From contig DLHX01000008.1 in the NCBI GenBank assembly GCA_002483465.1, positions 54,531 through 118,530 on the forward strand: a stretch of DNA of 64,000 nt. The letters run 5' to 3'. The notes beneath the pieces were generated by a model. It was not told the origin of the DNA. It ran no database searches and saw only the letters and a program-made list of their open reading frames with translations. The stretch is from Micavibrio sp. UBA7657. Lineage in GTDB: Bacteria; Pseudomonadota; Alphaproteobacteria; Micavibrionales; Micavibrionaceae. Below are positions 8,880-15,949 of the stretch, piece after piece. The position numbers and the translations under genes are program-made. How positions within the stretch are numbered: the stretch's first letter is position 1; each line of letters begins with the position of its first letter.

Positions 8880-9617
8880 TCACTGGGGTTTCCGGGCAAC
8901 AATGACATCCACACGATCAGCCCCTGCATTTTCGCCTGTATCGCCCAGCGGCATGATGTTGATTCGGGATGCATTAACCCCGGCGGCCGTCAGGAAATCC
9001 CGTGTTTCAAGCGCCCTTGCGAGCGAAACCCGCTTGGCTGCGACCACCCCGGCACCACCCGGAACCGCATAGGCATGGATTTCAATACGCGAATTTTTGT
9101 ATTTTCGAATGATGGGAAGACAATCCGTCAGGAGAATATTTTTCATATTCATAGTCAAGCCCGTTTCCCCGGGCAGGTAGGACAACGAGACCTTACCCTT
9201 GCCATCACCCTTAGGCGGCTTTACACCCTCGATACTGGCCAGAATGTCCCTGGCATCGGGTTTCAGCAGTTGCCCCTCAGCCAGCGTTGCTTTGCCTGCC
9301 GGCCTGATAGGTGCTTTTTTTTCGGGCGCCTTGGGCTTTGCTATCTGGGCCTTCTTTTGTACCGTGCTCTTGGCCTTGACGGGTGGGGTAGGTTTTTTTA
9401 CCGGAGGAGCAGCTTTGGCTTCTTCCTGCTCGGCTTCGATAGTCGTCAGAAATCCGGACTTTTTATCCTCTTGAGGCGCGTTCCGCATGTACTGCCTGCC
9501 AAACAAAAGCGGCGGCGGCGTGTAATCATTGAACGGCTCAAGCTCTTCGGCCTGCGCGGGGCAGGCGAGCATTACCGCCATGAGTGACAGCAAAGCGCAG
9601 GTCCGTTTAAAAATCAT
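8880..9617 (-). CDS. OmpA-like C-terminal domain protein with Pro/Lys-rich linker
   Basis: A secreted protein of 245 residues with a clear signal peptide (MIFKRTCALLSLMAVMLACPAQAEE). A proline/lysine/alanine-rich stretch (about residues 65-115) may span the periplasm. The C-terminal OmpA-like domain is seen in IEIHAYAVPGGAGVVAAKRV, then SLARALETRDFLTAAGV and INIMPLGDTGENAGADRVD, the usual peptidoglycan-binding pattern. An envelope-tethering role is inferred. The domain looks divergent: the GHTD-like motif is replaced by HAYAVPG. It follows the suhB-like gene by 4 bp, so both are probably co-transcribed. Confidence 0.8.
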   Translation of the reverse strand: MIFKRTCALLSLMAVMLACPAQAEELEPFNDYTPPPLLFGRQYMRNAPQEDKKSGFLTTIEAEQEEAKAAPPVKKPTPPVKAKSTVQKKAQIAKPKAPEKKAPIRPAGKATLAEGQLLKPDARDILASIEGVKPPKGDGKGKVSLSYLPGETGLTMNMKNILLTDCLPIIRKYKNSRIEIHAYAVPGGAGVVAAKRVSLARALETRDFLTAAGVNASRINIMPLGDTGENAGADRVDVIVARKPQ

Positions 9618-9621
9618 GCTG

Positions 9622-10410
9622 CTAAGGTCTTAGCACTTTTTTGAGAGTAGAATAAACTTCTTCGTTACCGACGAGAACATTGCCTGTTTGAAACGGATCA
9701 TTCCTGTCGCTGTCAATATCGCAGGCAAAACCGCCGGCTTCTTTTAAGATCAGCAAACCAGCCGCTACATCCCATTGATTGAGATTGCGCTCCCAGAATC
9801 CTTCGTAACGTCCCGCTGCGACATAAACGAGGTCGAGCGCCGCAGCGCCCAGACGGCGGAGCGAAGCGCCCGTATCCCAGACTGCACGCTGCTCTTTGAA
9901 AAACTGCTCATGATTCTTCAGTGCGCGGCGCGGCGCTCCGGTACCGATAATCGCCATGTCCATGCTGTTACGCCCTGAAACACGCAGGCGCTTCCGGCGC
10001 AGGAAGGCGCCCTGACCTTTGACGGCCTGAAACAATTCATCTTTGATCGGGTCGTAAACCACACCGACCGTCACTTCACCTTTTTCCTCAAGCGCGATTG
10101 AAATCGCCCATTGCGGAATGCCATGCAGGAAATTCGTGGTGCCGTCGAGCGGATCGATAATGAAACGAGCCTCAGCGGTGCCCTTAACCTCGCCGCCCTC
10201 TTCCATCAGGAAGCCGTAGGTCGGACGCGCATATTTCAGTTCGTCAAAAATAACCTTCTCGGCGCGCTTGTCGGCGGCAGTAACGAAATCAGCCGGGCCT
10301 TTCCTGGAAACCTGGAGCTGTTCGACTTCTCCGAAGTCACGGTTGAGTGAGCGGGCGGCTTTTTCGGCCGCTTTCACCATCACGTTAAGATCGGGAGAAG
10401 AAAGGGCCAT
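9622..10410 (-). CDS. suhB: Inositol monophosphatase family protein (SuhB-like)
   Basis: A magnesium-dependent phosphatase of the inositol monophosphatase superfamily, 262 residues. The metal-binding signatures are clear: MEEGGEV, then IDPLDGTTNFLHGIPQWAIS at about residue 85, and WDVAAGLLILKEAGG near the C terminus. The DGTTNFLHG form and the length match SuhB, which in many proteobacteria also binds the transcription machinery. A second family member lies at 44263-45075. The gene follows efp by 6 bp. Physiological substrate is not shown by the sequence. Confidence 0.9.
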   Translation of the reverse strand: MALSSPDLNVMVKAAEKAARSLNRDFGEVEQLQVSRKGPADFVTAADKRAEKVIFDELKYARPTYGFLMEEGGEVKGTAEARFIIDPLDGTTNFLHGIPQWAISIALEEKGEVTVGVVYDPIKDELFQAVKGQGAFLRRKRLRVSGRNSMDMAIIGTGAPRRALKNHEQFFKEQRAVWDTGASLRRLGAAALDLVYVAAGRYEGFWERNLNQWDVAAGLLILKEAGGFACDIDSDRNDPFQTGNVLVGNEEVYSTLKKVLRP

Positions 10411-10416
10411 GATAAA

Positions 10417-10983
10417 TCAGTCTTTTGCGCGTTCGACGTAAGTTCCGTCTTCGGTTTTAACGATAATACGCGTGCCTGCACCGATAAAGGGCGGCACCAA
10501 AACCTTCGAGCCGTTCTCAAGAAGGGCGGGCTTGTAGGATGTTGTCGCCGTCTGGCCTTTGATAACCGCGTCAGCTTCCGTAACCATCAGCGTTACCGTT
10601 TTAGGCAGCGTAACCGACAACGGCGTGCCTTCATGCGTTTCGATCTCGCAGACCATGCCTTCCTGCAGGAACTGCGCAGGATCGCCGATAATGTCTTTTG
10701 CAATCGTGACCTGATCGTATGTCTTCACGTTCATGAATACGAACGCGTCGCCATCGGGGTACAGGTACTGGTAATCATCCTGCTCGAGCGTGACTTTCTC
10801 GAGAACTTCCTGGGTGCGGAAGCGGACGTTGTTCTTGATGCCGGTGCGGACATCGCGCATTTCGATCTGGGCAACCGCCGCGCCCTTGCCGGGCGAGAGA
10901 AGTTCATTCTTCACAACAAGCCAGAGCTTGTTTTCATACTCGATGACATTTCCCTTACGAATTGTGTTAGCGGCGACTTTCAT
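10417..10983 (-). CDS. efp: Translation elongation factor P
   Basis: EF-P binds ribosomes stalled at polyproline stretches and promotes peptide bond formation. The 188-residue protein has the three-domain size of the family. The modified-lysine loop is LLSPGKGAA with Lys33, the position lysylated by EpmA in many bacteria. The start ATG overlaps the DUF721 gene by 4 bp. C-terminal signature segments EIETHEGTPLSVTLPKTVTL and PPFIGAGTRIIVKTEDGTYV are intact. No epmA or epmB is present in this window. Confidence 0.97.
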   Translation of the reverse strand: MKVAANTIRKGNVIEYENKLWLVVKNELLSPGKGAAVAQIEMRDVRTGIKNNVRFRTQEVLEKVTLEQDDYQYLYPDGDAFVFMNVKTYDQVTIAKDIIGDPAQFLQEGMVCEIETHEGTPLSVTLPKTVTLMVTEADAVIKGQTATTSYKPALLENGSKVLVPPFIGAGTRIIVKTEDGTYVERAKD

Positions 10984-11447
10984 TGTTTCTGTTCCGTGAT
11001 GATAGCTGTACCTAGGGTCTCAAGCTTGGCCTTTAAATCAGGGTCAGCCAGAGATTCCAACATACCGGATAGATGACTTTTTTCATCCTCAGTCAAGGAG
11101 ATTCGTGACTTTTTGGCCGTCTTGCCCTTGATGCTGACGGGGGTCGCCACGAAACGAATGGCCGTCACCCACTTGTCGCCGAAGATCTGGTTAATACGCT
11201 CAAGGATCAGGTCTTTCTGGTAGTGGAGCAGGGTGGAATCCGCGCTGCTGGCGGCGATGTCCAGAATGGCTACGGGGTTGCCTCCCTTCTCACGCTTCCG
11301 GTAATTGATCTTTACAGGCTGCGCCTTGCCCGCCAGCTTCTCACCGACGATCTCTTTCCAGCTGCTCAGAATGCGTCCGAGCGAGACATATTTACGGCTG
11401 AAGCTCTGGCCTGATACTCTGGCTGTGGCTTCGGAAATAGGGCGCAT
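10980..11447 (-). CDS. dciA: DUF721 / DciA-like protein
   Basis: DUF721 proteins include DciA, a replicative helicase operator found in bacteria without DnaC. This 155-residue protein has the N-terminal KH-like region with FSRKYVSLGRILSSWKEIVG and later LDIAASSADSTLLHYQKDLI and RINQIFGDKWVTAIRF, the pattern of alphaproteobacterial DUF721 members. It lies back to back with mutY, a conserved alphaproteobacterial neighbourhood, and overlaps efp by 4 bp. Helicase-loading function is inferred from family membership only. Confidence 0.75.
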   Translation of the reverse strand: MRPISEATARVSGQSFSRKYVSLGRILSSWKEIVGEKLAGKAQPVKINYRKREKGGNPVAILDIAASSADSTLLHYQKDLILERINQIFGDKWVTAIRFVATPVSIKGKTAKKSRISLTEDEKSHLSGMLESLADPDLKAKLETLGTAIITEQKQ

Positions 11448-11476
11448 GGTGAATCCTTTGACGAGACACGAGTAGA

Positions 11477-12565
11477 ATGTCTAAAGCGAAACTTGGCAAG
11501 AAATTTACACAGAAAAGCGCGGAGGAATTCCGCGGGCGGCTGCTCGGCTGGTATGACCGGCATGCCCGTATTCTGCCATGGAGATACACAAAAAATCAAA
11601 AACCGGACCCTTACCGCGTCTGGCTGTCGGAAATCATGCTCCAGCAGACGACCGTGGCCGCTGTCGGGCCCTATTTTAACAAATTTACAGAAAAATGGCC
11701 GGACATCCACGCGCTCGCCAATGCCAACGAACAGGAAGTCATGCGCGAATGGGCTGGCCTTGGATATTATTCCCGCGCCCGCAACCTGCATAAATGCGCC
11801 GCCATTGTTTCGAAGCAAATGAAAGGCACGTTCCCGCCAGAGCAGGACGAATTGAAAAAACTTCCCGGCATCGGCGATTACACGAGCGCCGCAATCCGCG
11901 CGATTGCATTTAACCAGCCCGCAACAGTCGTCGACGGCAATGTCGAGCGGATTATGGCGCGTATATTTGCATGGCCTGATCCGATGCCCGCCGCGAAAAA
12001 AGATTTAAAAAATCTCGCCGCAGCAGGCTTGTTTGAAAATTACGACGAACGTCCCGGCGACCTCGCACAGGCGCTCATGGATCTCGGCGCGACAATCTGC
12101 ATTCCCAAATCGCCGCGTTGCGGTGCGTGCCCGGTCAGCAATAATTGCATGGCTTATAAAAAAGGCATCGCGGCGCAATTGCCGCTGCAGGAAAAGAAAA
12201 AAGCCCGCCCCCGTAAATTCGGCCATGTTTACTGGATAACAAACGGGAAGGGCAGCGTGCTTGTTCACCGCCGACCGCCCAAAGGCCTGCTGGGTGGCAT
12301 GATCGGCCTGCCTACAACCTCGTGGGAGGAAGCTGGAAAAAGGCCATCTCTTACCCTTAAAGACCTTAAGGGTAGGGACTTCGGCACCTCCGTCCGGCAT
12401 GTTTTCACCCATTTCGAACTGGAACTGACCCTCAAAACCGCCAGCCACAAGGGCCGCCTCCCGGAAGGTTATTCATGGATCGGAGCCGAAGACATCGAAA
12501 ACGCAGGATTTCCAACCGTTTTCAAAAAAGCTGTGCGCCTGTTTCTCAGTCAAAACAGGGCTTAG
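11477..12565 (+). CDS. mutY: A/G-specific adenine DNA glycosylase
   Basis: MutY removes adenine mispaired with 8-oxoguanine. The 362-residue protein has the catalytic Glu52 in SEIMLQQTTVAAV, the helix-hairpin-helix LPGIGDYTSAAI at about 129-140 and the catalytic Asp153 in VVDGNVERIM. The [4Fe-4S] ligands are Cys208, Cys215, Cys218 and Cys224 with the family spacing C-x6-C-x2-C-x5-C. A C-terminal NUDIX-like domain (about 240-355) recognises 8-oxoG. It is transcribed divergently from the DUF721 gene with only 29 bp between starts. Confidence 0.97.
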   Translation: MSKAKLGKKFTQKSAEEFRGRLLGWYDRHARILPWRYTKNQKPDPYRVWLSEIMLQQTTVAAVGPYFNKFTEKWPDIHALANANEQEVMREWAGLGYYSRARNLHKCAAIVSKQMKGTFPPEQDELKKLPGIGDYTSAAIRAIAFNQPATVVDGNVERIMARIFAWPDPMPAAKKDLKNLAAAGLFENYDERPGDLAQALMDLGATICIPKSPRCGACPVSNNCMAYKKGIAAQLPLQEKKKARPRKFGHVYWITNGKGSVLVHRRPPKGLLGGMIGLPTTSWEEAGKRPSLTLKDLKGRDFGTSVRHVFTHFELELTLKTASHKGRLPEGYSWIGAEDIENAGFPTVFKKAVRLFLSQNRA

Positions 12566-12594
12566 TTGAAGTAAAGCCGCAGGAAGCTTATAAT
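12566..12594 (+). promoter_or_regulatory. Promoter for the exported protein gene at 12621
   Basis: TTGAAG at 12566-12571 and a perfect TATAAT at 12589-12594 are separated by exactly 17 bases. Transcription would start near 12601, leaving a leader of about 20 nt that carries AGGCGG before the ATG at 12621. The -35 touches the mutY stop codon. Confidence 0.6.
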
Positions 12595-12620
12595 GGAGAC
12601 GTATATATTCTCAGGCGGCA

Positions 12621-13685
12621 ATGCTCAAAAAACATAGGTTTTTCATGAATATACAGCCCAGGAAACTGGCACTACCGGCTATTTTGCTGGCGTTATTCCT
12701 ATGTGTGGGCCCATCGGCTCTGCACGCCGAGCCCGGCGATGAAAATATCCGCACCGAGATCAAGGCCGGCGAGGCCCGCTATATCTACGAAAAACCCACC
12801 CGTCAGAAATTCTCACGCCTTTTCTGGGCGCTCGGCATGCTCGACCTGAAGGAAGATAAGAACATCGACAACTTCCTCCAGATTAACGAATGCGACATTT
12901 TCAAAGACTATTACTACAACGAATTTGAATGGAGAAAAGTGCGCGAGTCCGGCCGCCAGTTCCTCGCTGAAAACAGCAACAAATTCCCGCTGCGTTTTGA
13001 AGTCGCGCAAATGATGCTGCTTGGCGAATACGACCTGCAGACGGAAAGTTTCGACGTTCTGCGCGATTATAAAATTGCAGATACCGCACGCATCGAGGTC
13101 TTCCCGCAGGATTACGCCGACGTCGTCTGTCAGGATGACGGCTCGGGCAGGCTGCAGCAGATCGACGGCTATCCCATCGGTATCGTCGCAGAATTCAACC
13201 GTCCGATTAACCTGGTCCGCATCCCCGTGCCCGAAGAACTCGCCCGTACATTCATCGAGGACAAGCTAAGAACGTTCAAAAAGCTGCGCTCGGACAAGCA
13301 GAACCAGGAAAACCTGTACAGCTACCGCGACGCGTATCTGTTCATGCACGTGAAGTTTTTCGCTTACAAGGATCAGTTCACGAACAACGACAATTACCGC
13401 ATGGCTGAAATCATGGCTGTTCTCGAAGGTTTTGAGATTTATGCCGACAAGGATAAAAAGCTTCTTCTCTACTCACAGGACTACCGCAAAAAAGTTTCAA
13501 GATCCAAGAAGCGCCCGACTGGCAACAAGCTGGAAATAGGCGGGGAAGAAATCGTGATCGAGGAACCGGATCCTTCAGTTGTGCAACCTGTGAAAGCGCC
13601 GGAATTCAACCCTGCGGCGCCTGCGGGTGCAATCACTCCTGCACCGGGCGAGACCGCTCCGTTTAATCCGGCGACTCCCGAATAA
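12621..13685 (+). CDS. Exported protein of unknown function
   Basis: I do not recognise this 354-residue protein with certainty. It starts with MLKKHRFFMNIQPRKLALPA and has a signal-peptide core ILLALFLCVGPSALHAEPG. The ATG at 12621 has an AGGCGG site; a second ATG at 12645 is possible. The mature part is rich in aromatic and charged residues (DIFKDYYYNEFEWRKV; YLFMHVKFFAYKDQF) and ends in a Pro/Ala-rich tail (about residues 310-354). No catalytic motif, lipobox or membrane helix beyond the signal is visible. A strong promoter directly upstream and a 2-bp convergent gap to folB suggest an independent transcript. A periplasmic or envelope role is only inferred from the signal peptide. Confidence 0.7.
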   Translation: MLKKHRFFMNIQPRKLALPAILLALFLCVGPSALHAEPGDENIRTEIKAGEARYIYEKPTRQKFSRLFWALGMLDLKEDKNIDNFLQINECDIFKDYYYNEFEWRKVRESGRQFLAENSNKFPLRFEVAQMMLLGEYDLQTESFDVLRDYKIADTARIEVFPQDYADVVCQDDGSGRLQQIDGYPIGIVAEFNRPINLVRIPVPEELARTFIEDKLRTFKKLRSDKQNQENLYSYRDAYLFMHVKFFAYKDQFTNNDNYRMAEIMAVLEGFEIYADKDKKLLLYSQDYRKKVSRSKKRPTGNKLEIGGEEIVIEEPDPSVVQPVKAPEFNPAAPAGAITPAPGETAPFNPATPE

Positions 13686-13687
13686 TA

Positions 13688-14047
13688 TTATTTCGTACGT
13701 GATATTCTGACGCCCGCACGCTCGGTGTCTTTGATGATGCGGGGTTTCTCCGCCGACAGTTCGACAGCAATTATTTTTTCATTCGTCAGCAATTCATCCG
13801 CCACGGTTTCAAGAAAGACTTCCAGCAGATTGTAATGACGCAACGCTGAAACCTTTTTCACGACATCCGCGATGTCTGCATAGGAAACTGTTTCTTCAAT
13901 ATTATCCCGGTCCCAGCGGCGGCCAGGATCAAGCTCAACGGTCGCGTTCATAATGACAGGTGTTTTCCTGCCTTGCTCACGCGGCAGGATTCCGACATTC
14001 ATTTTCAGCTTCAGATCGCGGATAAATATTTTATTGGAAGAACTCAT
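13688..14047 (-). CDS. folB: Dihydroneopterin aldolase
   Basis: FolB cleaves dihydroneopterin to hydroxymethyl-dihydropterin in folate synthesis. About 119 residues from the ATG at 14047, which overlaps the ccrM stop as TGATG. A GTG one codon earlier would be an alternative. Family features include FIRDLKLKMNVGILPREQG, the substrate-binding ETVSYADIADVV and RHYNLLEVFLETVADELL. It is unlinked to other folate genes here and probably travels with ccrM. Confidence 0.88.
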   Translation of the reverse strand: MSSSNKIFIRDLKLKMNVGILPREQGRKTPVIMNATVELDPGRRWDRDNIEETVSYADIADVVKKVSALRHYNLLEVFLETVADELLTNEKIIAVELSAEKPRIIKDTERAGVRISRTK

Positions 14048-15147
14048 CACACGCCTTTTTCAGCGCGGAGCCTTTCGCGGAGTGCGTCGATAGGAATGGC
14101 CTTGCCTTTTTCCTTGTAATGCCAGAACGTCCAGCCATTACAGGATGGCGCGCCCTGCAACGCCGCGCCGACCTTGTGAATTGACCCGCGCAGGGGATCG
14201 ATACGGTTCTGCGCGATAACACTGCCATCGGCATGAACTTTTGCTGTGTGCTTGTTTTGTGAATCCGTCAACACCGTACCGGGCTTGATAAAGCCGTGTT
14301 CGATGAGTTGCCCAAACGGTATGCGCGGCTGCTCGCGCTTGGGTTGCGTTACCAGTAAATTATCATCAAGCACTTTGGTCTCTTTGATCCGCTCTTTCGC
14401 GAACGCGGCGTAAGTTTTGTCTCTCTCGATACCGATATAGTGCCGCCCGAGCTGTTTCGCCACCGCGCCAGTCGTGCCCGTACCGAAGAAGGGATCAAGA
14501 ACCGTGTCGCCCTTGCGGGTCGAGGACATCAGCACACGGTAAAGCAGGGATTCCGGTTTTTGCGTCGGATGCGCCTTATCGCCTTTGGCATCCTTGAGAC
14601 GCTCGGCGCCGGTGCAGATCGGCAGATACCAGTCGCTCCGCATCTGCAGATCTTCATTCAGCGATTTCATCGCGTCGTAATTGAAGAAATATTTCGATTT
14701 TTTCGACTTCGACGCCCAGATCAAGGTTTCATGCGCATTCGTAAAGCGGCGGCCGCGGAAATTCGGCATCGGGTTCGACTTGCGCCAGATAACATCGTTC
14801 AGCATCCAGAATCCCATATCCTGCAGGATATAACCGAGGCGGAAAATATTGTGATAGCTGCCGATCACCCAGATTGAACCGTCGGGTTTCAGCGTATCGC
14901 GCGCAGCCGAAAGCCATTCACGCGTAAATTCATCGTAAGACTTCAAGCTCTCAAACTGGTCCCAGTCATTATCGACCGCATCGACAAGGCTGTTATTCGG
15001 GCGGTGAAGCTCGCCATTGAGCTGAAGATTGTAAGGAGGATCGGCGAATATGCAGTCCACGCTGTTCGCGGGGAGGGATTTCATGATCTTGACGCAATCG
15101 CCAATAAGAATCGAATCTGTGAACTCTTTAGATTTCTGACTCGACAT
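14047..15147 (-). CDS. ccrM: CcrM-type adenine DNA methyltransferase (GANTC)
   Basis: CcrM methylates adenine in GANTC and couples gene expression to chromosome replication in alphaproteobacteria. The 366-residue protein has motif IV DPPY at residues 36-39 (FADPPYNLQL), motif I DPFFGTGTTGAVAKQLGR, and target-recognition sequence between them (beta-class order). Its C-terminal extension ends with VGAALQGAPSCNGWTFWHYK and IPIDALRERLRAEKG, the conserved CcrM tail absent from plain restriction methylases. No restriction endonuclease is nearby, which fits an orphan regulatory enzyme. Upstream lies rnhB, downstream folB. Its promoter region is packed with its own recognition sites. Confidence 0.96.
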   Translation of the reverse strand: MSSQKSKEFTDSILIGDCVKIMKSLPANSVDCIFADPPYNLQLNGELHRPNNSLVDAVDNDWDQFESLKSYDEFTREWLSAARDTLKPDGSIWVIGSYHNIFRLGYILQDMGFWMLNDVIWRKSNPMPNFRGRRFTNAHETLIWASKSKKSKYFFNYDAMKSLNEDLQMRSDWYLPICTGAERLKDAKGDKAHPTQKPESLLYRVLMSSTRKGDTVLDPFFGTGTTGAVAKQLGRHYIGIERDKTYAAFAKERIKETKVLDDNLLVTQPKREQPRIPFGQLIEHGFIKPGTVLTDSQNKHTAKVHADGSVIAQNRIDPLRGSIHKVGAALQGAPSCNGWTFWHYKEKGKAIPIDALRERLRAEKGV

Positions 15148-15265
15148 TCGTTATTTTCCCCCAAGATAAAAACGAATCATGAGTCAAAACGGACTCGGGG
15201 TCAAGCCCAAAAGTGGGCCATGGAGTCGAGATTCCATAAGTGGATTCAAATTATTAGGAGGAGTC
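15108..15265. promoter_or_regulatory. Cluster of ten GANTC sites before and at the start of ccrM
   Basis: Counting by eye, GANTC occurs at 15108, 15113, 15138, 15174, 15181, 15192, 15223, 15230, 15243 and 15261. That is ten sites in 158 bp, against about one per 256 bp expected in random sequence. Seven lie in the 118-bp gap between rnhB and ccrM and three inside the first 40 bp of ccrM. Methylation-sensitive autoregulation is inferred. Confidence 0.8.
15176..15204 (-). promoter_or_regulatory. ccrM: Candidate ccrM promoter with GANTC in the spacer
   Basis: On the minus strand TTGACC (plus 15199-15204) and CATGAT (15176-15181) are 17 bases apart, about 30 bp before the ccrM ATG. GANTC sites at 15192 and 15181 fall in the spacer and on the -10 edge, and 15174 overlaps the -10. 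A GGGGGA ribosome-binding site precedes the start by 9 bases. Confidence 0.5.
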
Positions 15266-15949
15266 TTAAACCGCCTGGCTCAACGGACGGTGAACACTGC
15301 CGAACTCAATGAAATTGCGCACCGGCGCGAATGTTCTGCGGTGATGATCGGTAATTCCATGCCGGTCTATGGCACTCATATGCTCCACAGTCGGGTAGCC
15401 GACATTGCGCTCCCAACCGTAATGGGGGTGCTCTTCCGCCAGCTTTTCCATCAATCGGTCCCGCGTGACCTTGGCGATGATCGAGGCGGCGGCAATGGAA
15501 ACGGAACGTCCGTCACCTTTTATCACCGCCGTCGCCGGACAGGAAAGAGCCGGGCATTTATTTCCGTCCACGAGCGCATGGGTGATTGCCGCCGCTTTAA
15601 TCTGCTCATGTGACTTCTTCATCGCCAGCAGTGACGCCTGCAAAATATTAATCTGGTCTATAATTTGCGGCGAAATTTCAGTAAGAGCGAAAACGAAATG
15701 CTCGGAAATAAAATCGAACAAAGTTTCAAGTTTTTGAGGAAGCAATTTTTTGCTGTCGCGTATTTCAGAGACGAATTTAAGATTGCGCTTCTCTGCCGGG
15801 ATATAAACGCAGGCCGCAACGACAGGCCCGGCGAGGGGCCCGCGCCCGACTTCGTCTAGACCGCAGACCAAACCCCCGATTGAATCCTCAATCGAGAAAT
15901 CAGGCCTGGCTTTAACCCTTATAGCTTTTATCGGCAATTTCGAAGACAT
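15266..15949 (-). CDS. rnhB: Ribonuclease HII
   Basis: RNase HII removes ribonucleotides and RNA primers from DNA. From the ATG at 15949 the protein has 227 residues, starting MSSKLPIKAI. A longer frame upstream would run deep into pepN and lacks family similarity. The signature GLDEVGRGPLAGPVVAAC places the catalytic Asp32 and Glu33. ALVDGNKCP and GDGRSVSIAAASIIAKVTRD are the later conserved blocks. The chosen start overlaps the end of pepN by 38 bp in another frame. It precedes ccrM, the same rnhB-ccrM order known from several alphaproteobacteria. Confidence 0.93.
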   Translation of the reverse strand: MSSKLPIKAIRVKARPDFSIEDSIGGLVCGLDEVGRGPLAGPVVAACVYIPAEKRNLKFVSEIRDSKKLLPQKLETLFDFISEHFVFALTEISPQIIDQINILQASLLAMKKSHEQIKAAAITHALVDGNKCPALSCPATAVIKGDGRSVSIAAASIIAKVTRDRLMEKLAEEHPHYGWERNVGYPTVEHMSAIDRHGITDHHRRTFAPVRNFIEFGSVHRPLSQAV

